Origin: an uncultured Sphingorhabdus sp.
GTDB taxonomy: Bacteria; Pseudomonadota; Alphaproteobacteria; Sphingomonadales; Sphingomonadaceae
Assembly: GCA_937873665.1 (NCBI GenBank)
Contig: CALMYW010000106.1
Span: 1 to 64,000 of the forward strand
Reading direction: 5' to 3'
DNA: 64,000 nt
Shown here: positions 54,500 to 63,215 of the stretch, in pieces
Layout: every line of letters begins with the position of its first letter
How positions within the stretch are numbered: position 1 is the first letter of the stretch
Notes under the pieces: generated by a model
Database searches by the model: none
Told to the model about the DNA's origin: nothing
Seen by the model: only the letters and a program-made list of their open reading frames with translations
Program-made: the position numbers and the translations under genes

Positions 54500-54952
54500 A
54501 TGCCCATTTTGATTACGATGCTGCCCCTTTTGCTCGCGACCCAGCCGGTGCTTGAGGACCTTGACGCGCTGGATGCGCGATTGGCCAAGGCGAGCGATGG
54601 AAGCGTAGCGCCGCTGGACCGGCGCCTGCGGCTCATGCGCTGTCCGGTGTCGCCGACGATTGAGCCCGCCGCCAAATCGACGCTGGAAATTGCCTGTCCG
54701 TCGCGCGGATGGCGGCTAAGTGTTCCGCTTGCTTCCGGAAATAGCGACGCAGCCCCAACACAACCCGTGTTGGTGCACCGCGGGGAGAGCGTGCAGGTGG
54801 CGATTATCGGCGATGACTTTACTGTCCAGTATCAAGCGGTCGCGACAGAAGCAGGGCGGCTCGGTGACATTGTGCGCGTCAAATTCGTCGGTTCCAACCG
54901 TCTGATGGCCGCAACCGTCGCGGGCAACGGCAAAGCGCAGATCATTGATTAG
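54500..54952 (+). CDS. flgA: flagellar P-ring assembly chaperone FlgA
   Basis: A 150-residue periplasmic protein with an N-terminal signal-like stretch (PILITMLPLLLA) and a C-terminal SAF/FlgA domain (VHRGESVQVAIIGDDFTVQYQAVATEAGRLGDIVRVKFVGSNRLMAATVAGNG). It chaperones FlgI. ATG 54500 with AGGAAAGG upstream is preferred over 54335, which lies before the sigma-54 promoter. It is shorter than classical FlgA (about 220). Confidence 0.9.
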   Translation: MPILITMLPLLLATQPVLEDLDALDARLAKASDGSVAPLDRRLRLMRCPVSPTIEPAAKSTLEIACPSRGWRLSVPLASGNSDAAPTQPVLVHRGESVQVAIIGDDFTVQYQAVATEAGRLGDIVRVKFVGSNRLMAATVAGNGKAQIID

Positions 54953-55041
54953 GGCCTGCCCTTTCTAAATCTCTGGTGCCGATCGCCGTTATTGCCTCTT
55001 GTGAAGCCGTTGGACAATTGACGGCGCATTGTGGGGTAAGG

Positions 55042-55323
55042 ATGATGACGCAGCCCATTGGTTTCAACCCGCTCCGTGCCAGCCAGTCTGTCGCGAAATC
55101 GGCAGCTACACAGTTGGCGCAGCGGGATAGAACAGATGCCGCGCCACCGGTTCCGGTTGCGAAGCTGACCGCACTTGTCCATGATTTGGCGCTGCAGCCG
55201 CCGCCGGTGGACCACGCCCGGATCGCACAGCTCAGGCAGGCAATCGCTTCAGGCGACTATCGAGTCGATGTCCAAATGATTACCGGTGCCATGATCGACC
55301 ATTTCGGCTGGACAAGGGCATGA
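55042..55323 (+). CDS. flgM: negative regulator of flagellin synthesis FlgM (anti-sigma-28)
   Basis: A 93-residue protein whose second half matches FlgM: VDHARIAQLRQAIASGDYRVDVQMITGAMI. The N-terminal half is Ala/Pro-rich and likely disordered. FlgM holds FliA inactive until hook completion. ATG 55042 (or 55045) follows GGGGTAAGG. It overlaps the FlgN-like gene in ATGA; the FliA gene lies 3 kb downstream, so the sigma/anti-sigma pair is linked. Confidence 0.88.
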   Translation: MMTQPIGFNPLRASQSVAKSAATQLAQRDRTDAAPPVPVAKLTALVHDLALQPPPVDHARIAQLRQAIASGDYRVDVQMITGAMIDHFGWTRA

Positions 55324-55622
55324 GCGCCGAGAGCATCGAGGCTGTCCTCGATTGCCAGACCGACCTGATCACCGCGATTGATACACAGGACGCTGGCGCC
55401 ATTGTTCGTGCGAGCGAGGCGCTGGCGGCGGCGGTTTCAAAACTCCGATATGTCGATAATTGGCCCGCCGATCCATTGGCGGCCGAACGGCTGCGCGTCG
55501 CCCTGCGCCAGAACCAGGCAGCTGCGATCCGGATCAACCTGATGGCGCACTGGACGCGTCAGAAAATTGACCGCTTGGCCGATCTACGCGGACAACGGGC
55601 GCATCAAAGCAGGTATAAATAG
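55320..55622 (+). CDS. FlgN-like flagellar chaperone
   Basis: A 100-residue, mostly helical protein with the coiled-coil composition expected of FlgN, the export chaperone for FlgK and FlgL. Sequence similarity is weak by eye; the call rests mainly on its position directly after flgM with a 4-base overlap, the usual flgMN arrangement. Confidence 0.6.
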   Translation: MSAESIEAVLDCQTDLITAIDTQDAGAIVRASEALAAAVSKLRYVDNWPADPLAAERLRVALRQNQAAAIRINLMAHWTRQKIDRLADLRGQRAHQSRYK

Positions 55623-55659
55623 CTGTAATATATATGCTTAGTTGGCCATTTCCGCAAAA

Positions 55660-55675
55660 TGGCACGGCCATTGCT
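55660..55675 (+). promoter_or_regulatory. sigma-54 (-24/-12) promoter with its start at the ATG of the next gene
   Basis: TGGCAC-GGCCA-TTGCT, identical in sequence to the flgB promoter. The -12 C is at 55674, so the start should be about 55686, one base before the ATG at 55687. Confidence 0.8.
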
Positions 55676-55686
55676 GTAGCAACCGC

Positions 55687-56481
55687 ATGGACCAGACCAG
55701 CCCGACATCCGCGATTTCAACGCCCGTGTTGCGCGCAATTAAACGTGCCTCACATCGCACGGGAGTAGATTTCGACTATATGCTCGATCAGGCGCGCATC
55801 GAGAGCGGCTTTCGCGCTGATGCCCGTGCCGCGACGTCCAGCGCGACTGGCCTGTACCAGTTCACCACCCAAACCTGGCTTGCCACCCTGAAACGCCATG
55901 GTGCAGCGCATGGTTATGGCTGGGCAGCCGAAGCTATCGAGCCTGGTGGACGCGGGACATACAAGGTTGCCGATGCCGGGCTGCGCCAGGCCGTCCTGGG
56001 CCTCCGCTCCGACCCCGATGCTGCGGCGGTGATGGCAGGCGAACTCGCCAGTGACAATCATGCGCATCTTGCAGATACACTCGGCCGCGCGCCCGAACCG
56101 GTCGATCTCTATCTCGCGCACTTTCTGGGAGCTGCAGGGGCGAGCGATTTCCTGAAAGCTTGGGCGGCAAACCCTGATCAAGCTGCAGCGCCGCTTTTCG
56201 CAAAAGCAGCGGCGGCAAACCGATCGATATTCTTTGACGCCAATGGGGGCGCGCGTTCGCTCGACGAAATCCGTCGCTCCTTTGCCCAAAAGCTTGATGG
56301 CAATGGCGTTACCCTAGCCAGCACCCAAAGAGTTTTGCGTAGCCATGCGGTGGCATCAATCGCACCCGCGTACACTCCGCCCCCGCTCCGCAGCATCGAC
56401 CCCATGCCCAAAAGCCTATCGCTCGATTTCGCCCGCGAAGCCTATCGCAAGCTGGCAGCGATGCGGGGCGCGGGCACATGA
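55687..56481 (+). CDS. lytic transglycosylase (SLT domain), probably flagellar
   Basis: A 264-residue protein with a soluble lytic transglycosylase fold: catalytic Glu39 in QARIESGFRADARAATSSATGLYQFTTQTW, and the later YLAHFLGAAGASDFL region. No signal peptide is seen. It probably cleaves peptidoglycan to let the rod pass, replacing the hydrolase half missing from FlgJ. ATG 55687 is chosen because the longer frame from 55642 starts before the -24/-12 promoter. Its stop overlaps the flhA start in ATGA. Confidence 0.88.
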   Translation: MDQTSPTSAISTPVLRAIKRASHRTGVDFDYMLDQARIESGFRADARAATSSATGLYQFTTQTWLATLKRHGAAHGYGWAAEAIEPGGRGTYKVADAGLRQAVLGLRSDPDAAAVMAGELASDNHAHLADTLGRAPEPVDLYLAHFLGAAGASDFLKAWAANPDQAAAPLFAKAAAANRSIFFDANGGARSLDEIRRSFAQKLDGNGVTLASTQRVLRSHAVASIAPAYTPPPLRSIDPMPKSLSLDFAREAYRKLAAMRGAGT

Positions 56482-58580
56482 ACCAGCCGCTCTGGAAATC
56501 GCTCGCGACTGGCGCGGCCTTGCCTGCCGCCATCCTTGCGCTGGTGCTGTTGATGGTGGTGCCTGTTCCGGCGCTGCTGCTCGACATCGGTTTCATCACC
56601 AATATCATGATCAGTCTCGCTGTGTTGATGGTCGCGCTGTCGGCGGCCAAACCGCTCGACTTCTCGGCCTTCCCAACTGTGCTGTTGCTGGCAACGCTAT
56701 TCCGCCTCGCACTCAACGTCGCCTCGACCCGCGTCGTGCTCGTTGACGGCCATCAGGGCGCGGCGGCGGCGGGGCATGTGATCGAGGCCTTCGGGGCATT
56801 CCTGATCGGCGGCGATTATGTCGTCGGGCTGTTCGTTTTCGCTGTGCTGATGATCATCAATCTTGTTGTGATCACCAAAGGCGCGGGCCGCGTGTCGGAG
56901 GTTTCGGCGCGCTTCACGCTCGATGCGCTTCCCGGCAAGCAGATGGCGATCGACGCTGATCTCAACGCCGGGTTGCTTTCCCCAGACGAGGCCAAAGCAC
57001 GGCGGCAGGAGGTTGCGACCGAGGCCGACTTTTACGGATCGATGGATGGTGCGTCCAAATTCGTGAAGGGCGATGCAGTCGCAGGCCTGCTGATCCTGTT
57101 CGTCAACATAATCGGCGGCCTTATACTTGGCGTCATCAGCCATGATCTTTCGCTCGGCGAAGCGGCGCGGACTTATATTGCGCTGGCAATCGGTGACGCA
57201 CTGGTTGCGCAAATCCCGGCGTTGCTGCTGTCGATCGCCGCCGCCGCGATCGTCACCCGCGTTGCATCACCGTTCGATCTCAGCGGCCAGATTGGCAGCC
57301 AGTTCGGCCAGTGGCGAGCCTGGGCACCGGTCGCGGCGATACTGGGCCTCCTCGGCTTGATTCCGGCCATGCCGCAGTCTGTCGTGCTGCCGACTGCGGC
57401 GATTGCCGGCGGGATATGCTGGCTCTTGCGCCGCCGCGAACTGCACGCTCAGGCCGCACCGCCAAAAATTGCAGCAACGCCGGAACCGCATGAAATCGCA
57501 TGGGAGGATGTCTGCGATACGGCGCCGGTTTCGCTGGAACTTGGCTATGCGCTGGTCGGGCTGGTGGACGAGCGGAAACGCGCTCCGCTGATGGCACGGA
57601 TCACCGCGGTACGTCGCCAGCTTTCGCGTGAACTCGGCTTCGTCCTGCCCCCGGTCAAGGTGTCCGACGATCTTGCGCTCGACGGGAACAGCTATCGGAT
57701 ACGGATTGGCGGCGTCGTGGTCGGGAATGGTCAGGTCTGGCCCAATGAACTGCTCGCCCTTGCCGCCGGGGATACGCTGGAGCCGATTCCGGGGCGCGCC
57801 TGCAAAGACCCCAGCTTCGGCCTCGATGCGCTTTGGATCGCAGCGGAGCGGCAGGTCGATGCCATCGCCAATGGTTATACCGTCGTGGATCCGGCAACGG
57901 TGATCGCAACGCATCTCAACCAGCTGCTCGCGCGGTCGGCAGCCGACCTCTTCGGCCTCGACGAGGCGCAGGCGCTGGTTGGCACGTTGAAGTCCGGCTA
58001 TCCGCAACTGGCGCAGGGCCTTACACCGCAGCCTTATCCGCTTGCGACGATTTCTGCACTCTGCCGCTCCTTGCTTTCCGAACGCGTACCTTTGCGGGAT
58101 TTCCGCGCGCTGGCTTCCGCGATGATATCGGCCGGTCGGCCCGACATGCCGGTCCCCGAACTTGTCGAGGCGGTGCGGCGGCAACTGGGCGGGCTGATTG
58201 TGCAGACCATTGTTCCCGCGCAGATGCCACTGCCTGCGGTAACCGTCGACCCTGAACTGGAAGCATTGCTCAACCAGTCGGTTCGCGCCGCACCCGATGC
58301 TGCCTGGCCGATCGAGCCCGATTTGGCGCGCAAGATCGTGGCCGCGATTGGCGAGGCAGTGGAGCCGCTGCTGCTGGCTGCGCGCGCTTTTGCCGTCATT
58401 GTCTCGCCGCTTTGCCGCCCTGCGTTGGCGCGGCTTTTGCGGACGCAATTCACCGACGTTGCGGTGCTCTCCTTCCTCGAAATCCCTGACGCAAAGGCGG
58501 TCGAAATCATCGCCACCGTCGGTGGTCGGCACGAAGAGCCCGCGCTTCCCCATCCGGACCAGACTGAAAAGGACCAATGA
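56478..58580 (+). CDS. flhA: flagellar type III export apparatus protein FlhA
   Basis: A 700-residue export gate protein. The N-terminal half has about eight membrane helices with PTVLLLATLFRLALNVASTR and the FHIPEP signature region ARFTLDALPGKQMAIDADLNAGL (residues about 138-160). The cytoplasmic half has DEAQALVGTLKSGYPQL. Length is normal for FlhA. It overlaps the transglycosylase gene and precedes fliA by 3 bases. Confidence 0.97.
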   Translation: MNQPLWKSLATGAALPAAILALVLLMVVPVPALLLDIGFITNIMISLAVLMVALSAAKPLDFSAFPTVLLLATLFRLALNVASTRVVLVDGHQGAAAAGHVIEAFGAFLIGGDYVVGLFVFAVLMIINLVVITKGAGRVSEVSARFTLDALPGKQMAIDADLNAGLLSPDEAKARRQEVATEADFYGSMDGASKFVKGDAVAGLLILFVNIIGGLILGVISHDLSLGEAARTYIALAIGDALVAQIPALLLSIAAAAIVTRVASPFDLSGQIGSQFGQWRAWAPVAAILGLLGLIPAMPQSVVLPTAAIAGGICWLLRRRELHAQAAPPKIAATPEPHEIAWEDVCDTAPVSLELGYALVGLVDERKRAPLMARITAVRRQLSRELGFVLPPVKVSDDLALDGNSYRIRIGGVVVGNGQVWPNELLALAAGDTLEPIPGRACKDPSFGLDALWIAAERQVDAIANGYTVVDPATVIATHLNQLLARSAADLFGLDEAQALVGTLKSGYPQLAQGLTPQPYPLATISALCRSLLSERVPLRDFRALASAMISAGRPDMPVPELVEAVRRQLGGLIVQTIVPAQMPLPAVTVDPELEALLNQSVRAAPDAAWPIEPDLARKIVAAIGEAVEPLLLAARAFAVIVSPLCRPALARLLRTQFTDVAVLSFLEIPDAKAVEIIATVGGRHEEPALPHPDQTEKDQ

Positions 58581-58583
58581 TCG

Positions 58584-59321
58584 ATGTTGCATATACCTCC
58601 CGAAAAATTCGGTCGGCGCGACAGTGCGCAAATCGGCTATGCCAGCAACCGGGCTGAAGAACTGATTGCCAGCCATGGCGCGATGGTGCGTCGCATCGCC
58701 TGGCACGTGCATTCGCGCGTCTCGGCATCTGCGGAACTGGAAGACCTGATACAGATCGGCCTGATCGCCTTGATTGAGGCTGCGCGCAGCTATGAAGATC
58801 GCGGCCATGCCTTTGCCACTTATGCCTCGATGCGTGTACGCGGGGCGATGATCGACCAGTTGCGGCGCGAGGCAAAGATGAGCCGCACAGCGATGGCAAG
58901 CCGTCGAAAGATTGCGGATACCCGCACGAGGCTTGAACAAACTTTCCTGCGTACCCCCGACAGTATCGAAATGGCCGAAGCCATGGGACTGTCTCTGTCG
59001 GCATATCTTGACCTTGAAACCGGAAGCCAGCCTATTGAGCAAGCCAGCATAGATGATCACTATAGCGACCTGGACCCCTTGTTTAGTGATTCAGCTGAAG
59101 CGACTGATTTGCGATTGGAGCGTGAGCAACTGAGCGCTTTGCTTGCACAACAGCTTTCCGAATTGCCCGAGCGCGAGGCCATGGTGCTGCAGCTTTTCTT
59201 TGTTGAGGAAATGAACCTGCACGAAATTGGTGCTGTCTTGGGAATTGGAGCGCCGAGAGTTTGCCAAATCAAAAAAGCCGCGCTTGCGCAGCTCCGGATC
59301 ACACTTTCAGACCTTATCTGA
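58584..59321 (+). CDS. fliA: RNA polymerase sigma factor FliA (sigma-28)
   Basis: A 245-residue sigma-70-family factor. Region 2 is LEDLIQIGLIALIEAARSYEDRGHAFATYASMRVRGAMIDQLRR; region 3 and region 4 follow, the latter with LPEREAMVLQLFFVEEMNLHEIGAVLGIGAPRVCQIKKAALAQLR. It should transcribe late flagellar genes when released from FlgM. ATG 58584 has AAAGGA upstream. FliA is absent from several well-studied alphaproteobacterial groups, so its presence here is notable. Confidence 0.94.
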   Translation: MLHIPPEKFGRRDSAQIGYASNRAEELIASHGAMVRRIAWHVHSRVSASAELEDLIQIGLIALIEAARSYEDRGHAFATYASMRVRGAMIDQLRREAKMSRTAMASRRKIADTRTRLEQTFLRTPDSIEMAEAMGLSLSAYLDLETGSQPIEQASIDDHYSDLDPLFSDSAEATDLRLEREQLSALLAQQLSELPEREAMVLQLFFVEEMNLHEIGAVLGIGAPRVCQIKKAALAQLRITLSDLI

Positions 59322-59422
59322 AACGTTGTTTCGCCGTGTAACGCCGCTAACGGCATATTAACCATCTCGGCGCATAGAGGAGCGGGAAGCAACGGGCACA
59401 AGCCTGATTTTAGGACCAGTAT

Positions 59423-60811
59423 ATGGACAATTTGCGCGGATTTGGGCCTTTTGGAGATAGCCAGGAAGGCTATGGCCATTATGATTCCGATGCGCCGTCT
59501 TATGCCAGTTTTGAAGAGCAGGAAGACGCCGCAATCGAGCCGCCGCCAGTTATATCTGGTGACGAACGCCGCATGCAGGTGCGCGCCTATAATTTCTGGA
59601 CGTCACATTTGGGTGAGGGCAACTATCCCAATATCGAAGAACTTGAGCCCGAAAATGTCGAGGATTTCCGGGACTTTTCAGTACTGCTCGACTTTACCTC
59701 GGGCGTAGAAAACCCTTCGATCCAATATCTGGGCGAAGCGCTGCGTAACGAATGCGGGCTAACCGACGATATTACCTATCTTGATCAGGTCCCGCCACGC
59801 TCATTGCTCTCCCGCATTACCGACCATTATTTGCAGATTATCGCCAACCGCGCACCGATCGGTTTTGAAGCCGAGTTTGTGAACGAGCGCGGCGTGAACA
59901 TCATGTATCGCGGCATCTTGCTGCCTTACTCGTCGGACGATGACACGATCGATTTCATCTATGGTGTCATCAACTGGAAAGAGGGTGCGCCGGCGGAGAT
60001 CGCTGCACCGCTGGCGGCTGAAGTGGAAGCCGCGCTGGCTGCGGTGCCCGTTCGCAAGGATCATGTGCCGGTATGGGCTGACGGTCCGGCAGCAACCGAC
60101 GCGGACATTGATACCTCTCTGGAAGAGCCTCAGAATGAGGACGAGCTTGTCCTCGACGCCAGCTTCGCAGATGCCGCATATGCCCCCGCGCTGATTGAAG
60201 AAGTCGAACCGGACGAAGGCTCCAGCCTTGCTGACTGGTTGCAGGTCGCGCGTGACAGTGCCGATATCGCGCGCGATGCCGATGCGCGCAGTCGCGATAC
60301 GCTCTATCGCGCGATTGGTCGTGCCTATGATTTCTCGTTGGCGGCGGAACGCTATCCGGCGGACTATGCAGAAATGCTCGCTGACAACGGCATAACGGTG
60401 CAGGAACGTGCGCCGATGACGCCGATCGTGAAGCTGATTTTCGGCGCGGGCTATGACAAGACTCGCCTGACCGAATTTGCTGCGGCGCTCGATTATGCGC
60501 ATCGCAACAGTGTAACGGCCGGCCAATTTGCCGATCTGCTGTCAAAGCATGACGGCGGTCTCAAAGGCATTGTCCAGGCCGAACGGCGCGCTCGCAAGGT
60601 CCAAAAGGGCGAGCATGTCAAACCTGTCGAGCTCGATCCACGTCCGCGCTTGCGCGCCGCACGAGCCCGCGATCTCATCGAATTTGCACATGGGAATGAC
60701 GAGTTTGTAGTTCTGGTCGCGCGACGGGATGCAAACGGGCATGTGGCGATCGTCGGTTCGATGGAAGATGCCGGTCTTACCGACAAGGTGCTTGCAAAAA
60801 CCGTTATCTGA
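59423..60811 (+). CDS. PAS-domain protein of unknown function
   Basis: A 462-residue protein with an acidic, low-complexity N-terminus (residues about 1-45), then a PAS-like domain of the PAS_5 type (about 49-190: YNFWTSHLGEGNYPNIEELEPENVEDF, FVNERGVNIMYRGILLPY). A variable acidic linker and a C-terminal helical part follow, with a basic segment (RRARKVQKGEHVKPVELDPR) and a final small alpha/beta unit. No kinase, cyclase or DNA-binding domain is visible. ATG 59423 has AGGA eight bases upstream. It lies 101 bases after fliA, so a link to motility or envelope sensing is possible but unproven. Confidence 0.75.
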   Translation: MDNLRGFGPFGDSQEGYGHYDSDAPSYASFEEQEDAAIEPPPVISGDERRMQVRAYNFWTSHLGEGNYPNIEELEPENVEDFRDFSVLLDFTSGVENPSIQYLGEALRNECGLTDDITYLDQVPPRSLLSRITDHYLQIIANRAPIGFEAEFVNERGVNIMYRGILLPYSSDDDTIDFIYGVINWKEGAPAEIAAPLAAEVEAALAAVPVRKDHVPVWADGPAATDADIDTSLEEPQNEDELVLDASFADAAYAPALIEEVEPDEGSSLADWLQVARDSADIARDADARSRDTLYRAIGRAYDFSLAAERYPADYAEMLADNGITVQERAPMTPIVKLIFGAGYDKTRLTEFAAALDYAHRNSVTAGQFADLLSKHDGGLKGIVQAERRARKVQKGEHVKPVELDPRPRLRAARARDLIEFAHGNDEFVVLVARRDANGHVAIVGSMEDAGLTDKVLAKTVI

Positions 60812-60820
60812 CCGGTCGGG

Positions 60821-61183
60821 TCAATCGCGAACCATCGTCAATTTGACTTGGGCAGTGCCGCTGCGGTGCATGCCCAGTTCCTTGGCGGCAGCATAGGACA
60901 GGTCGATAATCCGGCCTCGTCCCCACGGTCCGCGATCATTGACGCGTACGATGACTTCGCGGCCATTGCCCAGATGCGTTACCTTCACACGCGTGCCAAA
61001 AGCAACCGTCCGGTGCGCAGCGGTATAATCAGACGGGTTGAACATCTCTCCACTGGCGGTGCGGCGTCCGGCTAGTTCATTGCCATAATAGCTGGCATGG
61101 CCGCTGCCCAGATCAGCATCGGCGGTGGCTTGGGCCGCAAATGGGGCAGCGAGCAACAGTGCGCTGAAAAATACCGTTTTCAT
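60821..61183 (-). CDS. RlpA-like double-psi beta-barrel protein
   Basis: A 120-residue exported protein. A signal peptide (KTVFFSALLLAAPFAAQATA) is followed by the RlpA pattern: GHASYYGNELAGRRTASGEMFNPSDYTAAHRTVAFGTRVKV and VIVRVNDRGPWGRGRIIDLS. RlpA proteins bind or cleave denuded glycan; the SPOR domain is absent here. ATG 61183 is chosen; the longer frame from 61294 runs into the aroC gene. It converges with the PAS gene. Confidence 0.88.
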   Translation of the reverse strand: MKTVFFSALLLAAPFAAQATADADLGSGHASYYGNELAGRRTASGEMFNPSDYTAAHRTVAFGTRVKVTHLGNGREVIVRVNDRGPWGRGRIIDLSYAAAKELGMHRSGTAQVKLTMVRD

Positions 61184-61284
61184 TCCCGCCCCTGCGACTG
61201 TCAGATGTTCGTGCAAGTTTGAAACGGCTGAAATCGCGTGTCTATCACTGCGCGATATTGAGAGATTTTTGCGCGACGACCGGT

Positions 61285-62352
61285 CTAGCCGCACTGCGCG
61301 CGGTGGAGCAGCTTCTGGTCCGCCAGCACCAGCGCCATCATCGCTTCGACAACCGGCGTCCCGCGGATACCCACGCAGGGGTCATGTCGGCCCTTGGTGA
61401 CGATCTCGGTTGCCTCGCCCTCGCGGGTCACGGTGTCGACAGGGGTGAGGATCGAGCTGGTCGGTTTGAAGCCGACGCGGCACACCACCGCCTGGCCAGT
61501 TGAAATTCCGCCCGCAATGCCGCCCGCATTATTGGCAAGGAAGACCGGCTGGTTGGTTCCGGGGCGCATCGGATCGGCATTTTGCTCGCCGCGAAAACGT
61601 GCGGCTTCGAAGCCTGCACCGATTTCCACTGCCTTGACCGCGTTGATGCCCATCATCGCCGAGGCTAGCTCACTGTCGAGCTTGGCATAGAGTGGAGCGC
61701 CCCAGCCGGGCGGGACGCCGGTCGCGACACATTCGACGACTGCGCCGAGCGAAGATCCCGCCTTGCGTGCCTCGTCGACCATCTTCTCCCACCGTCCGGC
61801 CGCAGCCTCATCGGGGCACCAGAAGGGGTTTTTGTCGATTTGGCTTTTCTCGAAATTGCCGCGATCAATCGCATCGCCACCAATCTCGACGACATAGGCG
61901 AGGATTTCAACCTCGGGGATGACTGCGCGCGCCACTGCCCCCGCCGCCACCCGCGCGGCGGTTTCGCGCGCCGAACTCCGCCCGCCGCCGCGATAGTCGC
62001 GAAAGCCATATTTGGCGTCATAGCTGTAATCGGCATGTCCGGGGCGATAGGCCTTGGCGACTTCGGAATAATCCTTCGACCGCTGATCGACATTTTCGAT
62101 CATCAAGCTGATTGGCGTGCCGGTGGTGCGGCCCTCGAAGATTCCGGAAAGGATGCGAACCTGATCGGGCTCCTGTCGCTGCGTGGTGAATTTGCTGGTG
62201 CCGGGGCGCCGCTTGTCGAGGAAGGGCTGGATATCGGCTTCGGACAGCGCAATTCCCGGCGGGCAACCATCGACCACCGCACCCAGCGCCGGCCCGTGGC
62301 TTTCGCCCCAGGTGGTGAAACGGAAAACATGGCCGAATGTGTTGAAACTCAT
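61285..62352 (-). CDS. aroC: chorismate synthase
   Basis: A 355-residue FMN-dependent enzyme that makes chorismate from EPSP, the last shikimate-pathway step. All three signature regions are present: [18 protein letters not shown] at the start, [20 protein letters not shown] in the middle and [17 protein letters not shown] late. ATG 62352 begins [12 protein letters not shown], typical of the family. It is the last gene of a fabI-membrane protein-GNAT-aroC operon, 1 base after the GNAT stop. Confidence 0.96.
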   Translation of the reverse strand: MSFNTFGHVFRFTTWGESHGPALGAVVDGCPPGIALSEADIQPFLDKRRPGTSKFTTQRQEPDQVRILSGIFEGRTTGTPISLMIENVDQRSKDYSEVAKAYRPGHADYSYDAKYGFRDYRGGGRSSARETAARVAAGAVARAVIPEVEILAYVVEIGGDAIDRGNFEKSQIDKNPFWCPDEAAAGRWEKMVDEARKAGSSLGAVVECVATGVPPGWGAPLYAKLDSELASAMMGINAVKAVEIGAGFEAARFRGEQNADPMRPGTNQPVFLANNAGGIAGGISTGQAVVCRVGFKPTSSILTPVDTVTREGEATEIVTKGRHDPCVGIRGTPVVEAMMALVLADQKLLHRAQCG

Positions 62353-62353
62353 C

Positions 62354-62872
62354 TTACCTCTCGGGCCCGAAAGCCGGTGCATAGCGTGCGCGGCCGCTTT
62401 CGGGAAGTCGCACGCTTTTGTCCAGCAAAAGCGCCATGAAATGCGGGCCGGCAAAGGGGGAGGCGAAGGGGCGGGCAGTTGCGGCGCTATAGCCGAAGCG
62501 CGGATAATAGTCGGGATGGCCGAGGACGAAGCTGATCTGGATGTCTTTGGTTTGCAACATCTCAAGGCCGCGCCAGATCAAAGCCGATCCGACACCTCCG
62601 CTGTGCAGTTCGGGCAGCACGCCTACAGGGGCAAGCCCGGCACCTTTCAGAACCACACCATCGGCTTCAACCTCCATCCGGCTGAACAGTGCATGGCCGA
62701 TAATCTGGCCGTCCGCTTCGGCAACCAGCGACACCAGCGCATCGCCATCGGCATGGACCGTGCGGACCAGATCGGCTTCGCCCTGATGGCCGAATGCGGT
62801 GCTGGCAAAGGCGGCACGGTGGACGGCATCGACTACATCAAAATCGGCGGGTCCGATCGGGCGGATGATCAT
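62354..62872 (-). CDS. GNAT family N-acetyltransferase
   Basis: A 172-residue acetyltransferase resembling YhbS-type GNAT proteins. The acetyl-CoA-binding loop is near [20 protein letters not shown], and the C-terminal [21 protein letters not shown] is typical of the group. Its substrate is unknown. The ATG overlaps the upstream stop in ATGA. Confidence 0.88.
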   Translation of the reverse strand: MIIRPIGPADFDVVDAVHRAAFASTAFGHQGEADLVRTVHADGDALVSLVAEADGQIIGHALFSRMEVEADGVVLKGAGLAPVGVLPELHSGGVGSALIWRGLEMLQTKDIQISFVLGHPDYYPRFGYSAATARPFASPFAGPHFMALLLDKSVRLPESGRARYAPAFGPER

Positions 62873-63195
62873 GCGTCGTCGGATGGCTTCACCCTGACCT
62901 TTCGATACTTGACCTGCTCCTTGCCGATCCAGGTGCGCAAGGCTCGGTAGATGATGACGGCTGCGGCGACCGCAAGCACCCGTCCGGCATGCGGGTGATT
63001 GTAAGCTCCGCCAAAGCGCCCGCCGAAAACAAAGGCGGCAACCACGAACAGGAAACCCGCCGCCGACACAAAGCCATCAAGCACTGGCGGCAGGCCTTCC
63101 CAGAAACGCTTTGCATGCAGGTAGCCAAACAGGCCGACAATGATAGTCGCACCGGCAAGGAGGAGAACCAGTTCGTTGCTATGCCCTTCGAACAT
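62869..63195 (-). CDS. small membrane protein of unknown function
   Basis: A 108-residue protein with three hydrophobic segments (ELVLLLAGATIIVGLFGYL, FVSAAGFLFVVAAFVFGG, RVLAVAAAVIIYRAL) and a basic C-terminal tail (EQVKYRKVRVKPSDD). ATG 63195 follows GGAGGG. It is located between fabI and the GNAT gene in an operon. No function is recognised. Confidence 0.75.
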   Translation of the reverse strand: MFEGHSNELVLLLAGATIIVGLFGYLHAKRFWEGLPPVLDGFVSAAGFLFVVAAFVFGGRFGGAYNHPHAGRVLAVAAAVIIYRALRTWIGKEQVKYRKVRVKPSDDA

Positions 63196-63215
63196 ACTCG
63201 CCCTCCAATTTGCGC

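Noticed and set aside
57267..59060. A 597-codon open frame on the minus strand opposite flhA and fliA
   Set aside because: It has no family resemblance and overlaps two well-supported genes; high-GC codon bias produces such frames.
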